Source: Variovorax paradoxus EPS
GTDB taxonomy: Bacteria; Pseudomonadota; Gammaproteobacteria; Burkholderiales; Burkholderiaceae_C
Length of the DNA stretch: 64,000 nucleotides
Assembly (NCBI RefSeq): GCF_000184745.1
Contig: NC_014931.1
Location: forward strand, 5,146,001 to 5,210,000
Direction of reading: 5' to 3'
The notes beneath the pieces are model-generated. The model was not told the origin of the DNA. It ran no database searches and saw nothing but the letters and a program-made list of their open reading frames with translations. Shown piece after piece: positions 55,622-63,392 of this stretch. The stretch's first letter is position 1; each line of letters begins with the position of its first letter. The position numbers and the translations under genes are program-made.

Positions 55622-56443
55622 TCAAGCCGTGACGATCCATCCCTCCAGCGGATCGAAATCCACGGGCAATCCGTAGCCCGGACCGGGGCTTGCGGCGCGC
55701 TGCAGGCCCCAGGCGGCCTGCAGGAGACACAGCACCGCATCAATGTGATCGCCGCGCGGGTCGGCCAGCAATTCGGCGCGCTGATCGGCATCGAGCCGGA
55801 GCCGCAGGCCGAGCCGCGTCGTGCCCGCCTCGAGTGCGGCGAGCAGGCCGGTGCGGGCCGCAAGGCGCTCGGGCGTCTGCTTCGCAAGGTCGTCGCTCTT
55901 GTAGCTGCGGCGGCCGATCAGCTCGCGCGCCAGCAGGCCCGGGTAAGCCTCCAGCGCGATGCGGCCCTCGTGGCTGCCCACGTACAGGCCCGGCAGGCTG
56001 GCACCGGCTGCAACGAGCGGCGGCACGCCGGCGTGCAGCATGAAGGCGACCGGCGGATTGACCCACTTCATCGACGGGCTCGACCCTGCGGGTGCATCTG
56101 CCGCGCGATGCGCAAACTTGCCGCCAACGGGTCGTGCCGCGCAGAAGGCAGCAAAGGTGTCGCGGATCTCGGCGCGGCCGAGGCTCGCGTAATGCGCCAT
56201 CAGCGGCGCCCACTCGAGCGGCCATTTCAGGTGCTCGACAAGTTCGCGCGGCAGACTGAACGGGAAGTCGAAGCCGCCGACCCACGAAGGCGTATCGCGC
56301 AGCCACCGGCCCCAAGCTTCGAGTGTCGCAAAGCGCTGCAGGGCGGTCAGCGCGACGCTGCCTGCATCAGCCATCTCCCCGATGGCCACCACGATCGGTT
56401 TGCGTGTCGTCGGTGCGCTCGAAAAATCGCAGCCGAAGAGCAT
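55622..56443 (-). CDS. DUF429-family protein
   Basis: A 273-residue protein. LFGCDFSSAP at the N-terminus, a GGFDFPFSLPRE segment and a C-terminal ADPRGDHIDAVLCLLQAAW match DUF429, which has an RNase H-like fold. A nuclease role is guessed from the fold but not established. Residues Asp6, Asp59 region and Asp near 231 could be the acidic centre. It is the last gene of the folE-BLUF-EamA-DUF429 series (13 bases after EamA). Confidence 0.75.
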   Translation of the reverse strand: MLFGCDFSSAPTTRKPIVVAIGEMADAGSVALTALQRFATLEAWGRWLRDTPSWVGGFDFPFSLPRELVEHLKWPLEWAPLMAHYASLGRAEIRDTFAAFCAARPVGGKFAHRAADAPAGSSPSMKWVNPPVAFMLHAGVPPLVAAGASLPGLYVGSHEGRIALEAYPGLLARELIGRRSYKSDDLAKQTPERLAARTGLLAALEAGTTRLGLRLRLDADQRAELLADPRGDHIDAVLCLLQAAWGLQRAASPGPGYGLPVDFDPLEGWIVTA

Positions 56444-56456
56444 GGCTCGTCTTCCC

Positions 56457-57338
56457 TCAGCCCAGCGCGAGCGCCACGACGCCCGCGGCGATGAAGAGCG
56501 CGCCCAGCAGCCGCAACAGCCGGTCGCCTTCGCGCAGCAAGTGCCCGCCGATCAACGCGGCGAACAGCATCGACACCTCGCGCGCCGGCGCGACATGCGA
56601 GATCGGCGCCTGCTGCACCGCATAGAGCACGAGCACATAGGACACCGGGCTGATCGCCGCCACCAGCAGCGCGTACTTCCACTGCTCCCGCCACATGCGC
56701 GCGGTCGTCGCGCGGTCCTGCAGCGCGGCGGGGAGCAGCAGCGCGAGACGCACGAAGTTGCTCATGTAATCGAGCAGGATCGGCGACATCGCGAGGAACT
56801 TGACCGCATAGCTGTCGGTCACCGTGTAGGCCGCGATGAAGGCGCCCGTCAGCACCCCGTAGCGGATACCTTTCTGCACACGTTCGCGCTGGATGGGGTC
56901 GTGCTTCCTGTGAAAGAGGCGCGGACCGCCGGCCACCAGGAACACGCCGAGCACCACGCCGAAGATGCCGGCCACGCCGACCAAGCTGATCTTCTCGCCG
57001 AGGAACAGGATCGCCACCAGCGAAGACAGCAGCGGCCCCGAACCGCGCGCCAGCGGGTAGACCACCGTGAGGTCCGACTTGCGGTAGCCGCGCAGAAGAA
57101 TGACGTAATAGAAGACGTGCAGCACGCCGCTCAGCGCGATGAAGCCCCACTCCTTCATGCCCCAGGTCGGCACGACGCTCCAGCCGAGCGTGATGCCCAC
57201 GGGCGCCCACACCAGGGCCATGAACACACCGCTCTGGAACGCGAAGCGCGCGTCGCCGTTCGCCTTCTTGGCGGCGATGTTCCAGCTGGCGTGGATGACC
57301 CCGGCCAGCAGGATCAGTGCGAAGGCGGAAAGCGGCAC
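56457..57338 (-). CDS. EamA-family (DMT superfamily) transporter
   Basis: A 293-residue membrane protein with ten predicted helices in two EamA repeats: the first at about 5-140 with GVIHASWNIAAKKANGD and YPLARGSGPLLSSLVAILFLGEKI, the second at about 160-290. It starts at a GTG. DMT-family members export or import small metabolites, substrate unknown. It lies 16 bases downstream of the BLUF gene, so it is likely co-transcribed with folE. Confidence 0.88.
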   Translation of the reverse strand: MPLSAFALILLAGVIHASWNIAAKKANGDARFAFQSGVFMALVWAPVGITLGWSVVPTWGMKEWGFIALSGVLHVFYYVILLRGYRKSDLTVVYPLARGSGPLLSSLVAILFLGEKISLVGVAGIFGVVLGVFLVAGGPRLFHRKHDPIQRERVQKGIRYGVLTGAFIAAYTVTDSYAVKFLAMSPILLDYMSNFVRLALLLPAALQDRATTARMWREQWKYALLVAAISPVSYVLVLYAVQQAPISHVAPAREVSMLFAALIGGHLLREGDRLLRLLGALFIAAGVVALALG

Positions 57339-57354
57339 CCCGGTGGAACCGGGA

Positions 57355-57777
57355 TCAGTGGCGGCCGACGATGGCGGCGGTGGCCATCAGTTCTTCGAGC
57401 AGCGCCAGCGAGACCTTGCCCGAGACCTTGTACGGGTCGAGTTCGGGCTTCTCGGAGTACTTGAGCAGCGTCGAGGCATTGAGCTTCGAGAGGTTGACTT
57501 GCCCCATCGTCCAGCCGCCGAAACGGCGCTCGGAGATTTCTTCGTAGTGCAGCAGCACCACGTCCTTGTGGCGCGCATCGCGCTGAATGTGGCCGTAGAG
57601 ATCGCTGATGGCGTCGCGCCCGCCCTCGATCGCCTGCAGGAAAGTGCCGGCACCGTAGCAGAGGATGCCGGTGATGCCGCACGCCGGATTGTGGGTGCGC
57701 GATTTCGCAAGAATCGCCTCGATGGCCGCAGGGCTGGTGTCGACGGCGCGGCTTGCGTAGAGAAGACGGACCAGCAT
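57355..57777 (-). CDS. BLUF-domain blue-light sensor
   Basis: A 140-residue FAD-binding photoreceptor. The key BLUF residues are all present: Tyr7 (LLYASRA), Asn30 (HNPACGITGIL), Gln48 (FLQAIEGG), Trp89 and Met91 (GGWTMG). Tyr, Gln and Trp form the light-switched hydrogen-bond network. A C-terminal helical segment of about 40 residues follows, so it is a short BLUF without an output domain that acts by protein contact. It starts 3 bases after folE ends, so light sensing is genetically tied to pterin synthesis. The cause of this link is unknown. Confidence 0.9.
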   Translation of the reverse strand: MLVRLLYASRAVDTSPAAIEAILAKSRTHNPACGITGILCYGAGTFLQAIEGGRDAISDLYGHIQRDARHKDVVLLHYEEISERRFGGWTMGQVNLSKLNASTLLKYSEKPELDPYKVSGKVSLALLEELMATAAIVGRH

Positions 57778-57779
57778 GT

Positions 57780-58511
57780 TCAGCTCTTTCGTGGCAACAG
57801 GGAAAGAAATTCGCGGCGCAGGCTCGGGTCCTTGAGGAACACGCCGCGCATGACGGAATTGATCATCTTGCTGTCCATTTCCTTCACGCCGCGCCAGGCC
57901 ATGCAGAAGTGCTCGGCTTCCATCACCAGCGCGAGGCCGTCGGGCCGGGTCTTCTCCTGGATCAGGTCGGCCAATTGCACGATCGCCTCTTCCTGGATCT
58001 GAGGACGGCCCATGACCCACTCGGCCAGGCGCGCGTACTTCGACAGGCCGATCACGTTGGTGTGCTCGTTGGGCATCACGCCGATCCAGAGCTTGCCGAT
58101 GATCGGGCAGAAGTGGTGCGAGCAGGCGCTGCGCACCGTGATCGGGCCGACGATCATCAGCTCATTCAGGTGCTCGGCGTTGGGAAACTCGGTGAGCGGG
58201 GGCGGCGGTACGTAGCGGCCGCGGAACACCTCGTTCAAATACATCTTGGCCACGCGGCGCGCGGTGTTGTCGGTGTTGTGGTCGTTCTCGACGTCGATGA
58301 CGAGGCTCTCGAGCACGGCCTTCATCTTGACCTCGACCTCGTCGAGCAGCGACTCAAGTTCACCAGGCTGGATGAACTCGGCGATGTTGTCGTTGGCGTT
58401 GAAGCGCTTTCGCGCTGCATTCAGGCGCTCGCGGATCTTGACGGAGACGGGCGTGCCCTCGTCATCGTCTTTTCGATCGGGGAGCGGTTCGACGTCGGTT
58501 TTCCTCAGCAT
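57780..58511 (-). CDS. folE: GTP cyclohydrolase I
   Basis: FolE turns GTP into dihydroneopterin triphosphate, entry to folate and pterin synthesis. The 243-residue protein has an N-terminal extension of about 50 residues. The type I signatures follow: MTVRSACSHHFCPIIG-like ITVRSACSHHFCPIIGKLWIG with the zinc cysteines and histidine, and GLSKYARLAEW and EAEHFCMAWRGVKE. It is the first gene of the operon. nudB, the next enzyme for dihydroneopterin triphosphate, lies about 0.8 kb upstream on the same strand. Confidence 0.95.
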   Translation of the reverse strand: MLRKTDVEPLPDRKDDDEGTPVSVKIRERLNAARKRFNANDNIAEFIQPGELESLLDEVEVKMKAVLESLVIDVENDHNTDNTARRVAKMYLNEVFRGRYVPPPPLTEFPNAEHLNELMIVGPITVRSACSHHFCPIIGKLWIGVMPNEHTNVIGLSKYARLAEWVMGRPQIQEEAIVQLADLIQEKTRPDGLALVMEAEHFCMAWRGVKEMDSKMINSVMRGVFLKDPSLRREFLSLLPRKS

Positions 58512-58579
58512 GGCGGGGATCGTACCAGTGAATGGCTCCAGGACATTCGGGCTGCAACGCCCGTCCCTTCTTGGAGCAG

Positions 58580-58596
58580 TGCTATCAATTAGGTAG
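58580..58596. repeat. GCTATC...GGTAGC element at an endonuclease gene end
   Basis: GCTATC (58580-58585) and GGTAGC (58591-58596) form an imperfect hairpin. The last codons and stop of the endonuclease-like gene lie in it, and it resembles the elements at 34431 and 42664. It may end transcription of that gene before folE. Confidence 0.4.
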
Positions 58597-59355
58597 CGAA
58601 AAGTCAGCTACCAGCGGGAGGTGATCGGACATCCGCGCCCAGATCGGGCCGCGCGGGACGGTGCAGGAAAGCGGCTCCAGCTTGCGGCCGTAGACGAAAT
58701 CGAGCTGCGCCACCGGCAGCCGCGAGGGGTAGGTGAGCGTGCGCGGGCCGCGCAGATCGCTGGCGTCGCGCAGGCCCATTGCGTTCATGGCGTAGCGCAT
58801 GCGCGCGCCCCAGTCGTTGAAGTCGCCGGCCACGACCACGGCCTCGTGGGCCGGCACTTCGCGGTCAATGAATTCCCGCAGGCGCGCGATCTGCCGCACG
58901 CGGCTTCCCTTGATGAGGCCCAGGTGCACCACGATGGCATGCACCGGCTGGCCTTCGACCTCGATCACGACGTGCAGCAGCCCGCGCTGTTCGAAGCGGT
59001 GGTCGGAGATGTCCTGGTGGCCGGTGCGGATCACCGGCCAGCGCGTGAGCAGCGCATTGCCGTGCTCGCCATGGCGCGTGACGGCGTTGGTTTCGTAGAC
59101 GGCGGTGTAGCCCTCGGGCGCGAGGAAGTCGGCCTGCGGCAGCTCGGGCCAGCGCGCGAAGCGGGCCGCAGCCTGCCGGTTCATCTTGCGCACTTCCTGC
59201 AGGCAGACGATGTCGGCGTCGAGCTGCTCTATGGCGTGGCCGAGGTTGTGGATTTCGAGCCGCCGGGCGGGCCCGATGCCCTGCACACCCTTGTGGATGT
59301 TGTAGGTCGCGACCCGGAGGTTGTTGGCTGCTGCTGCGGCTGGCGGCTGGTTCAT
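58585..59355 (-). CDS. Endonuclease/exonuclease/phosphatase-family protein
   Basis: A 256-residue metal-dependent phosphodiesterase fold. The acidic and His residues of the family are in YNIHKG, CLQEVRK, VVHLGL, GDFNDWG and SDHLPLV. It may cleave nucleic acid or a phospholipid; the relation to nudB and folate is not clear. The start ATG overlaps the nudB stop (ATGA). The order aspS-nudB-this gene is conserved in Burkholderiales as far as I recall. Confidence 0.87.
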   Translation of the reverse strand: MNQPPAAAAANNLRVATYNIHKGVQGIGPARRLEIHNLGHAIEQLDADIVCLQEVRKMNRQAAARFARWPELPQADFLAPEGYTAVYETNAVTRHGEHGNALLTRWPVIRTGHQDISDHRFEQRGLLHVVIEVEGQPVHAIVVHLGLIKGSRVRQIARLREFIDREVPAHEAVVVAGDFNDWGARMRYAMNAMGLRDASDLRGPRTLTYPSRLPVAQLDFVYGRKLEPLSCTVPRGPIWARMSDHLPLVADFSLPN

Positions 59356-59813
59356 CGCGCAAATTCTGGCAGCAACAGAATGGCTTCGGCGTTCGACGGG
59401 GAAAAGCATGCGTCGGCAGCCTCCCGGTACGGCAGCCATTGCCAGTCGGTGTGTTCGCGCGGCGCGAGGCGGGGCGTCAGGCGCTCGGGCACGCAGAGGC
59501 CGAACAGGTGCTCGGTGTTGTGCGTGACACCGGGCTCGTAGCGCGCGCGCCAGCCGGGATAGATCTCGTAGATGTTGCTCAGTTGCCAGTCGACCAGTTG
59601 CGAGGCCAGCGCGGTGCCCTCGCCGCATTCGATGCCGGTTTCCTCGGCCACCTCGCGCGCCGCAGTGAGCGCGAGCGGCTCATCGACCGCATCCTTGCTG
59701 CCGGTGACCGATTGCCAGAACTCGTGGGCATCGGCACGCCGGATCAGCAGCACGTCGAGCGCCGGCGTGTGGATCACGACCAGCACCGACTCTGGAATCT
59801 TGAAGGGCTTCAC
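59352..59813 (-). CDS. nudB: Dihydroneopterin triphosphate diphosphatase
   Basis: NudB removes pyrophosphate from dihydroneopterin triphosphate in folate synthesis. The 153-residue length fits. The Nudix box is GSKDAVDE followed by REVAEETGIE, with WQSVTG just ahead. The start is a GTG before KPFKIPESVLVV. It normally follows aspS directly, but here two toxin-antitoxin genes lie between. Confidence 0.9.
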   Translation of the reverse strand: MKPFKIPESVLVVIHTPALDVLLIRRADAHEFWQSVTGSKDAVDEPLALTAAREVAEETGIECGEGTALASQLVDWQLSNIYEIYPGWRARYEPGVTHNTEHLFGLCVPERLTPRLAPREHTDWQWLPYREAADACFSPSNAEAILLLPEFAR

Positions 59814-59821
59814 AGCGGTGT

Positions 59822-60139
59822 TCAGACGCCGCTGATGACCGCGTCGAGCGCAGCCACCAAGTCGTTCGACGCGATGCGCACATTGCCTTTCGCGGTACCC
59901 AGATCCTTCACCCGGAAAGGCGAGGTCATCTGAGGCAATGCGAAAAAAGTTTCCCCTTCCCAGTGGACCGGCGGACACAGCCGGCGCGGCGCCTTGGGCG
60001 GAAGGTACTTCTGGGTCGTCAGCGGCATGACCAACCGCGTCGGCAACACGCCCAGCAGATCGCTTTGCATGTCGACACACCACGGGAATGCAGTGCGCTG
60101 GGCCTTGTCGGGATTGGCGTAGATGTCGAATTGCGCCAC
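59822..60139 (-). CDS. CcdB-like toxin
   Basis: A 105-residue protein of the CcdB family, whose F-plasmid member poisons DNA gyrase. QFDIYANPD, FVDVQSD-like CVDMQSDLLG, RLVMPL and the C-terminal ASNDLVAALDAVISGV align with F CcdB. The last three residues, Trp-Gly-Ile in F CcdB and needed for gyrase poisoning, read Ser-Gly-Val here. The antitoxin gene lies 6 bases upstream. The gyrase target is therefore likely but not certain. Confidence 0.9.
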   Translation of the reverse strand: MAQFDIYANPDKAQRTAFPWCVDMQSDLLGVLPTRLVMPLTTQKYLPPKAPRRLCPPVHWEGETFFALPQMTSPFRVKDLGTAKGNVRIASNDLVAALDAVISGV

Positions 60140-60145
60140 AGGTGC

Positions 60146-60415
60146 TTACCAGGGGCGGAAGTTTTCGCCGAAAACACCGTGCGTCTCGACCAGCTCGTTC
60201 TGCGCAGCAATCCAGTCCTTGTATTCCTCGTTGAATTCGCGCTTGCGCTGCGCCATCGACTTCTGCTTTTCGAGCGCTTCGAGTTCCGCAAAACGCGCAG
60301 CGGAAACAAGAACGACCGCCACGCGGTCGTTCTTCATCACATGCACCGGTTCACGCTCGGCTTGGCCGAGGTAGTAGCCGAATCGGTTCTTGGCTTCGGT
60401 GGCGGTGATCTGCAT
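60146..60415 (-). CDS. Hybrid antitoxin: Phd/YefM-like N-terminus with CcdA-like tail
   Basis: An 89-residue antitoxin. The first 50 residues (TATEAKNRFGYYLGQAEREP and VAVVLVSAARFAELEAL) match the Phd/YefM DNA-binding fold. The last 15 residues, LVETHGVFGENFRPW, align without gaps with the CcdB-binding tail of F CcdA, sharing Glu, Gly, Phe, Arg and Trp at the same spacing. The ATG at 60415 has a good GGAG site 7-8 bases upstream and leaves the operator at 60431-60455 outside the gene. A longer frame using a TTG start exists. It is the partner of the CcdB-like toxin. Confidence 0.85.
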   Translation of the reverse strand: MQITATEAKNRFGYYLGQAEREPVHVMKNDRVAVVLVSAARFAELEALEKQKSMAQRKREFNEEYKDWIAAQNELVETHGVFGENFRPW

Positions 60416-60430
60416 GGCTGGCTCCGGGGA

Positions 60431-60455
60431 GTGATTAGCCATTTTAGCCAATCAC
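60431..60455. promoter_or_regulatory. Operator-like palindrome of the toxin-antitoxin pair
   Basis: GTGATT (60431-60436) and AATCAC (60450-60455) are inverted arms around a 13-base centre that also contains two TTAGCCA direct repeats. It lies 16 bases upstream of the antitoxin ATG on the minus strand. Autorepression by the Phd-like domain is the likely role. Confidence 0.65.
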
Positions 60456-60479
60456 ACTGCCCACGCCAACCTGCCGGAC

Positions 60480-62288
60480 TCAGGCTGCGGCTTGCGGCGT
60501 GTTCCGCAGCTTGATGTGCAGTTCGCGCAGCTGCTTCTCGTCGACCGGGCTCGGCGCCTGCGTCAGCAGGTCTTGCGCGCGCTGGGTCTTGGGGAAGGCG
60601 ATCACGTCGCGGATCGACTCGGCGCCGGTCATCAGCATGACCAGGCGGTCCAGGCCGATGGCGATGCCGCCGTGCGGCGGGGCGCCGTACTGCAGCGCGT
60701 CGAGCAGGAAGCCGAACTTGAGCTGTGCGTCCTCAGCGCTGATCTTCAGCGCACGGAACACCTTGCTCTGCACTTCCTCGCGGTGGATACGCACCGAGCC
60801 GCCGCCCATCTCGATGCCGTTGAGCACCATGTCGTAGGCCTTGGCGATGCACTTCTCGGGGGCGGTGTCCATGAGGTCTTCATGGCCGTCCTTCGGTGCG
60901 GTGAACGGATGGTGCACGGCGCTCCAGCGCTGGCCTTCCTCGTCGAACTCGAACATCGGGAAATCGACCACCCAGAGCGGCGCCCAGCGATCGTCGAACA
61001 GGCCGCTCTTCTTGCCGAAGGCGCTGTGGCCGATCTTCACGCGCAGCGCGCCGATGGCGTCGTTGACGACCTTTTCCTTGTCGGCGCCGAAGAACAGGAT
61101 GTCGCCGTTGCGCGCACCCGTGCGGGCGATGATCTCGGCCAGCGTGTTGTCGTCCAGGTTCTTCACGATCGGGCTCTGCAGGCCTTCGCGGCCGGCAGCC
61201 GCGTCGTTCACCTTGATGTAGGCGAGGCCCTTTGCGCCGTAGATCTTGACGAACTCTTGGTACGCGTCGATTTCACCGCGCGACAAGCCGCCCTCGCCGC
61301 CGCCGCCAGGCACACGCAATGCGACCACGCGACCGTCCTTTTGCGTCGCGGCGTTCGAGAACACCTTGAACTCGACCCGCTTCATCAGCTCGGTGAGTTC
61401 GGTGAATTCGAGCTTCACGCGCAGGTCAGGCTTGTCCGAGCCGTACTTGAACATCGCATCGCCGTACGTCATGGTCGGGAACACCGGCAGGTCGATGCCC
61501 GCGGCATTGCGGAACACGTTGCGGATCATTCCTTCGAACATCTCGCGGATTTCCTCTTCGGCGAGGAACGAGGTCTCGATGTCGATCTGCGTGAATTCGG
61601 GCTGGCGGTCGGCGCGCAGGTCTTCGTCGCGGAAGCACTTCACGATCTGGTAGTAGCGGTCGTAGCCGGCCACCATCAAGAGCTGCTTGAAGAGCTGCGG
61701 CGACTGCGGCAGCGCGAAGAAGCTGCCGTCGTGCACACGGCTGGGCACGAGGTAGTCGCGCGCGCCTTCGGGCGTGGACTTGCCCAGCATCGGCGTCTCG
61801 ATGTCGATGAAGCCGTTGGCATCGAGGAACTTGCGCGTTTCCATCGTCACCTTGTAGCGCAGCATCATGTTGCGCTGCATGGCCGGACGGCGCAGGTCGA
61901 GCACGCGGTGCGTGAGGCGGGTGGTTTCCGAGAGGTTGTCGTCGTCCAGCAGGAACGGCGGCGTGACCGACGGGTTGAGCACCTTCAGCTCATGGCACAG
62001 CACTTCGATCTTGCCACTCTTGAGGCTGTCGTTGGTCGTGCCTTCGGGGCGCGAACGCACGAGGCCGGTGATCTGCACGCAGAACTCGTTGCGCAGGTTC
62101 TCGGCCACGGCGAAGGTGGAGGCGCGATCGGGGTCGCACACCACCTGCACGTAACCTTCGCGGTCGCGCACGTCGATGAAGATCACGCCGCCGTGGTCAC
62201 GGCGACGGTTGACCCACCCGCACAGGGTGACGGTCTGGCCCAACAGGGCTTCGGTCACAAGACCGCAATAGTGAGTACGCATGGCCAT
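60480..62288 (-). CDS. aspS: Aspartate-tRNA ligase
   Basis: A 602-residue class II synthetase. The N-terminal anticodon-binding OB fold ([27 protein letters not shown]) is followed by class II motif 2 ([18 protein letters not shown]), the bacterial GAD insert (about 290-420) and motif 3 ([15 protein letters not shown]). It may charge both tRNA-Asp and tRNA-Asn, as usual in beta-proteobacteria. Two in-frame ATGs lie six bases apart at the start. Upstream are DUF502 and FmdB genes. Confidence 0.97.
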   Translation of the reverse strand: MAMRTHYCGLVTEALLGQTVTLCGWVNRRRDHGGVIFIDVRDREGYVQVVCDPDRASTFAVAENLRNEFCVQITGLVRSRPEGTTNDSLKSGKIEVLCHELKVLNPSVTPPFLLDDDNLSETTRLTHRVLDLRRPAMQRNMMLRYKVTMETRKFLDANGFIDIETPMLGKSTPEGARDYLVPSRVHDGSFFALPQSPQLFKQLLMVAGYDRYYQIVKCFRDEDLRADRQPEFTQIDIETSFLAEEEIREMFEGMIRNVFRNAAGIDLPVFPTMTYGDAMFKYGSDKPDLRVKLEFTELTELMKRVEFKVFSNAATQKDGRVVALRVPGGGGEGGLSRGEIDAYQEFVKIYGAKGLAYIKVNDAAAGREGLQSPIVKNLDDNTLAEIIARTGARNGDILFFGADKEKVVNDAIGALRVKIGHSAFGKKSGLFDDRWAPLWVVDFPMFEFDEEGQRWSAVHHPFTAPKDGHEDLMDTAPEKCIAKAYDMVLNGIEMGGGSVRIHREEVQSKVFRALKISAEDAQLKFGFLLDALQYGAPPHGGIAIGLDRLVMLMTGAESIRDVIAFPKTQRAQDLLTQAPSPVDEKQLRELHIKLRNTPQAAA

Positions 62289-62325
62289 AGGGATGACTTC
62301 CGGCGCCGTCGTGGCGCGTTCGTTT

Positions 62326-62958
62326 TTATGAGTTGGATGGCTTGATCGCCACCGTGGCGGGGCCGCCTGGAACGACCACCCCCATCGAGACGATGTACTT
62401 GAGCGCTTCGTCCACGCTCATCTTCAGTTCGACGCAGTCGCTGCGGCGGAGCATGACGAAGTAGCCGCCCGTGGGATTGGGCGTGGTCGGCACGTAGACG
62501 CTGAGGAATTCCTCGATGCCCAGGTGCTCGGCCACCTCGTTGCCCGGCGCGCCGGTCACGAAGGCGATGGTCCACACGTTTTCGCGCGGCCACTGGATCA
62601 GCACCGCCGTGCGGAATGCATTGCCGTTCTCGGAGAACAGCGTGTCCGACACCTGCTTGACGCTCGAATAGATCGAGCGCACGACCGGAATGCGCCGCAC
62701 CACGGCATCGCCCCAGCCGAGGAGGCGCTTGCCGACGAAGTTGCTCGCGATGGCGCCGACCACCAGCAGGATCGCCAGCGTGAGCAGCACGCCCAAGCCG
62801 CGGATATTGTTCTCGAACAGCCATTTCTGCCACACGGCCGGGAGCACCCAGAGCGTCTGGTCCAGCGTGTCGATGATCCACTTCAGCACCGCCAGGGTGA
62901 TGAACAGCGGAACGATCACCAGCAAGCCGGAGAACAACCATTTGCGCAGGGCGAGCAT
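62326..62958 (-). CDS. DUF502-family membrane protein
   Basis: A 210-residue protein with two N-terminal membrane helices (about 8-28 and 55-78), then a soluble domain. [19 protein letters not shown] and [15 protein letters not shown], and [17 protein letters not shown] match DUF502. Function is unknown. It follows the FmdB gene by 10 bases and precedes aspS by 37 bases, a common order in beta-proteobacteria. Confidence 0.92.
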   Translation of the reverse strand: MLALRKWLFSGLLVIVPLFITLAVLKWIIDTLDQTLWVLPAVWQKWLFENNIRGLGVLLTLAILLVVGAIASNFVGKRLLGWGDAVVRRIPVVRSIYSSVKQVSDTLFSENGNAFRTAVLIQWPRENVWTIAFVTGAPGNEVAEHLGIEEFLSVYVPTTPNPTGGYFVMLRRSDCVELKMSVDEALKYIVSMGVVVPGGPATVAIKPSNS

Positions 62959-62968
62959 GGGTGGGGTC

Positions 62969-63310
62969 TCAGTCGCCGGTCTTGGCGGCAGGAGCCGGGG
63001 CGGGAGCGGGCGCCGGGGCAGGAGCAGGGCTCGGCGCGGCGGCGCTGGAGGAAGAAGGTGAAGAGTCGGCGGACTTGGCGCCCTCGCTCGCTGCGGGAGC
63101 AGTGGCCGGCTCGGCCTTCTTGCCGCCGCCTTCGCGGAAATCGGTCACGTACCAGCCCGATCCCTTGAGCTGGAAACCGGCGGCCGTCACCTGCTTTTCG
63201 AAAGCGCTGGCGCCGCACGCCGGGCACACCGTGAGGGGCGCGTCGGACATCTTCTGCAAAGCGTCCTTGGCAAAGCCGCAGGCGCTGCACTTGTAGGCGT
63301 AGATGGGCAT
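62969..63310 (-). CDS. FmdB-family zinc-ribbon protein
   Basis: A 113-residue protein. The N-terminal 45 residues are a zinc ribbon with YKCSACGF and CPACGASAFEKQV. A Gly- and Ser-rich linker follows and the C-terminal 20 residues are a Pro-Ala repeat. The FmdB/CxxC_CxxC_SSSS family has a regulatory role suggested in formamide metabolism but the general role is unknown. It starts MPIYAYKC, the usual N-terminus. Confidence 0.92.
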   Translation of the reverse strand: MPIYAYKCSACGFAKDALQKMSDAPLTVCPACGASAFEKQVTAAGFQLKGSGWYVTDFREGGGKKAEPATAPAASEGAKSADSSPSSSSAAAPSPAPAPAPAPAPAPAAKTGD

Positions 63311-63392
63311 GGGGAAATAGGGTCCAGAAGCGGCGCAGCTGCCGCTCGCAAAGCCCTCGATTATAAGGGCCCACCCCGCCCCCGGGGCGCTC

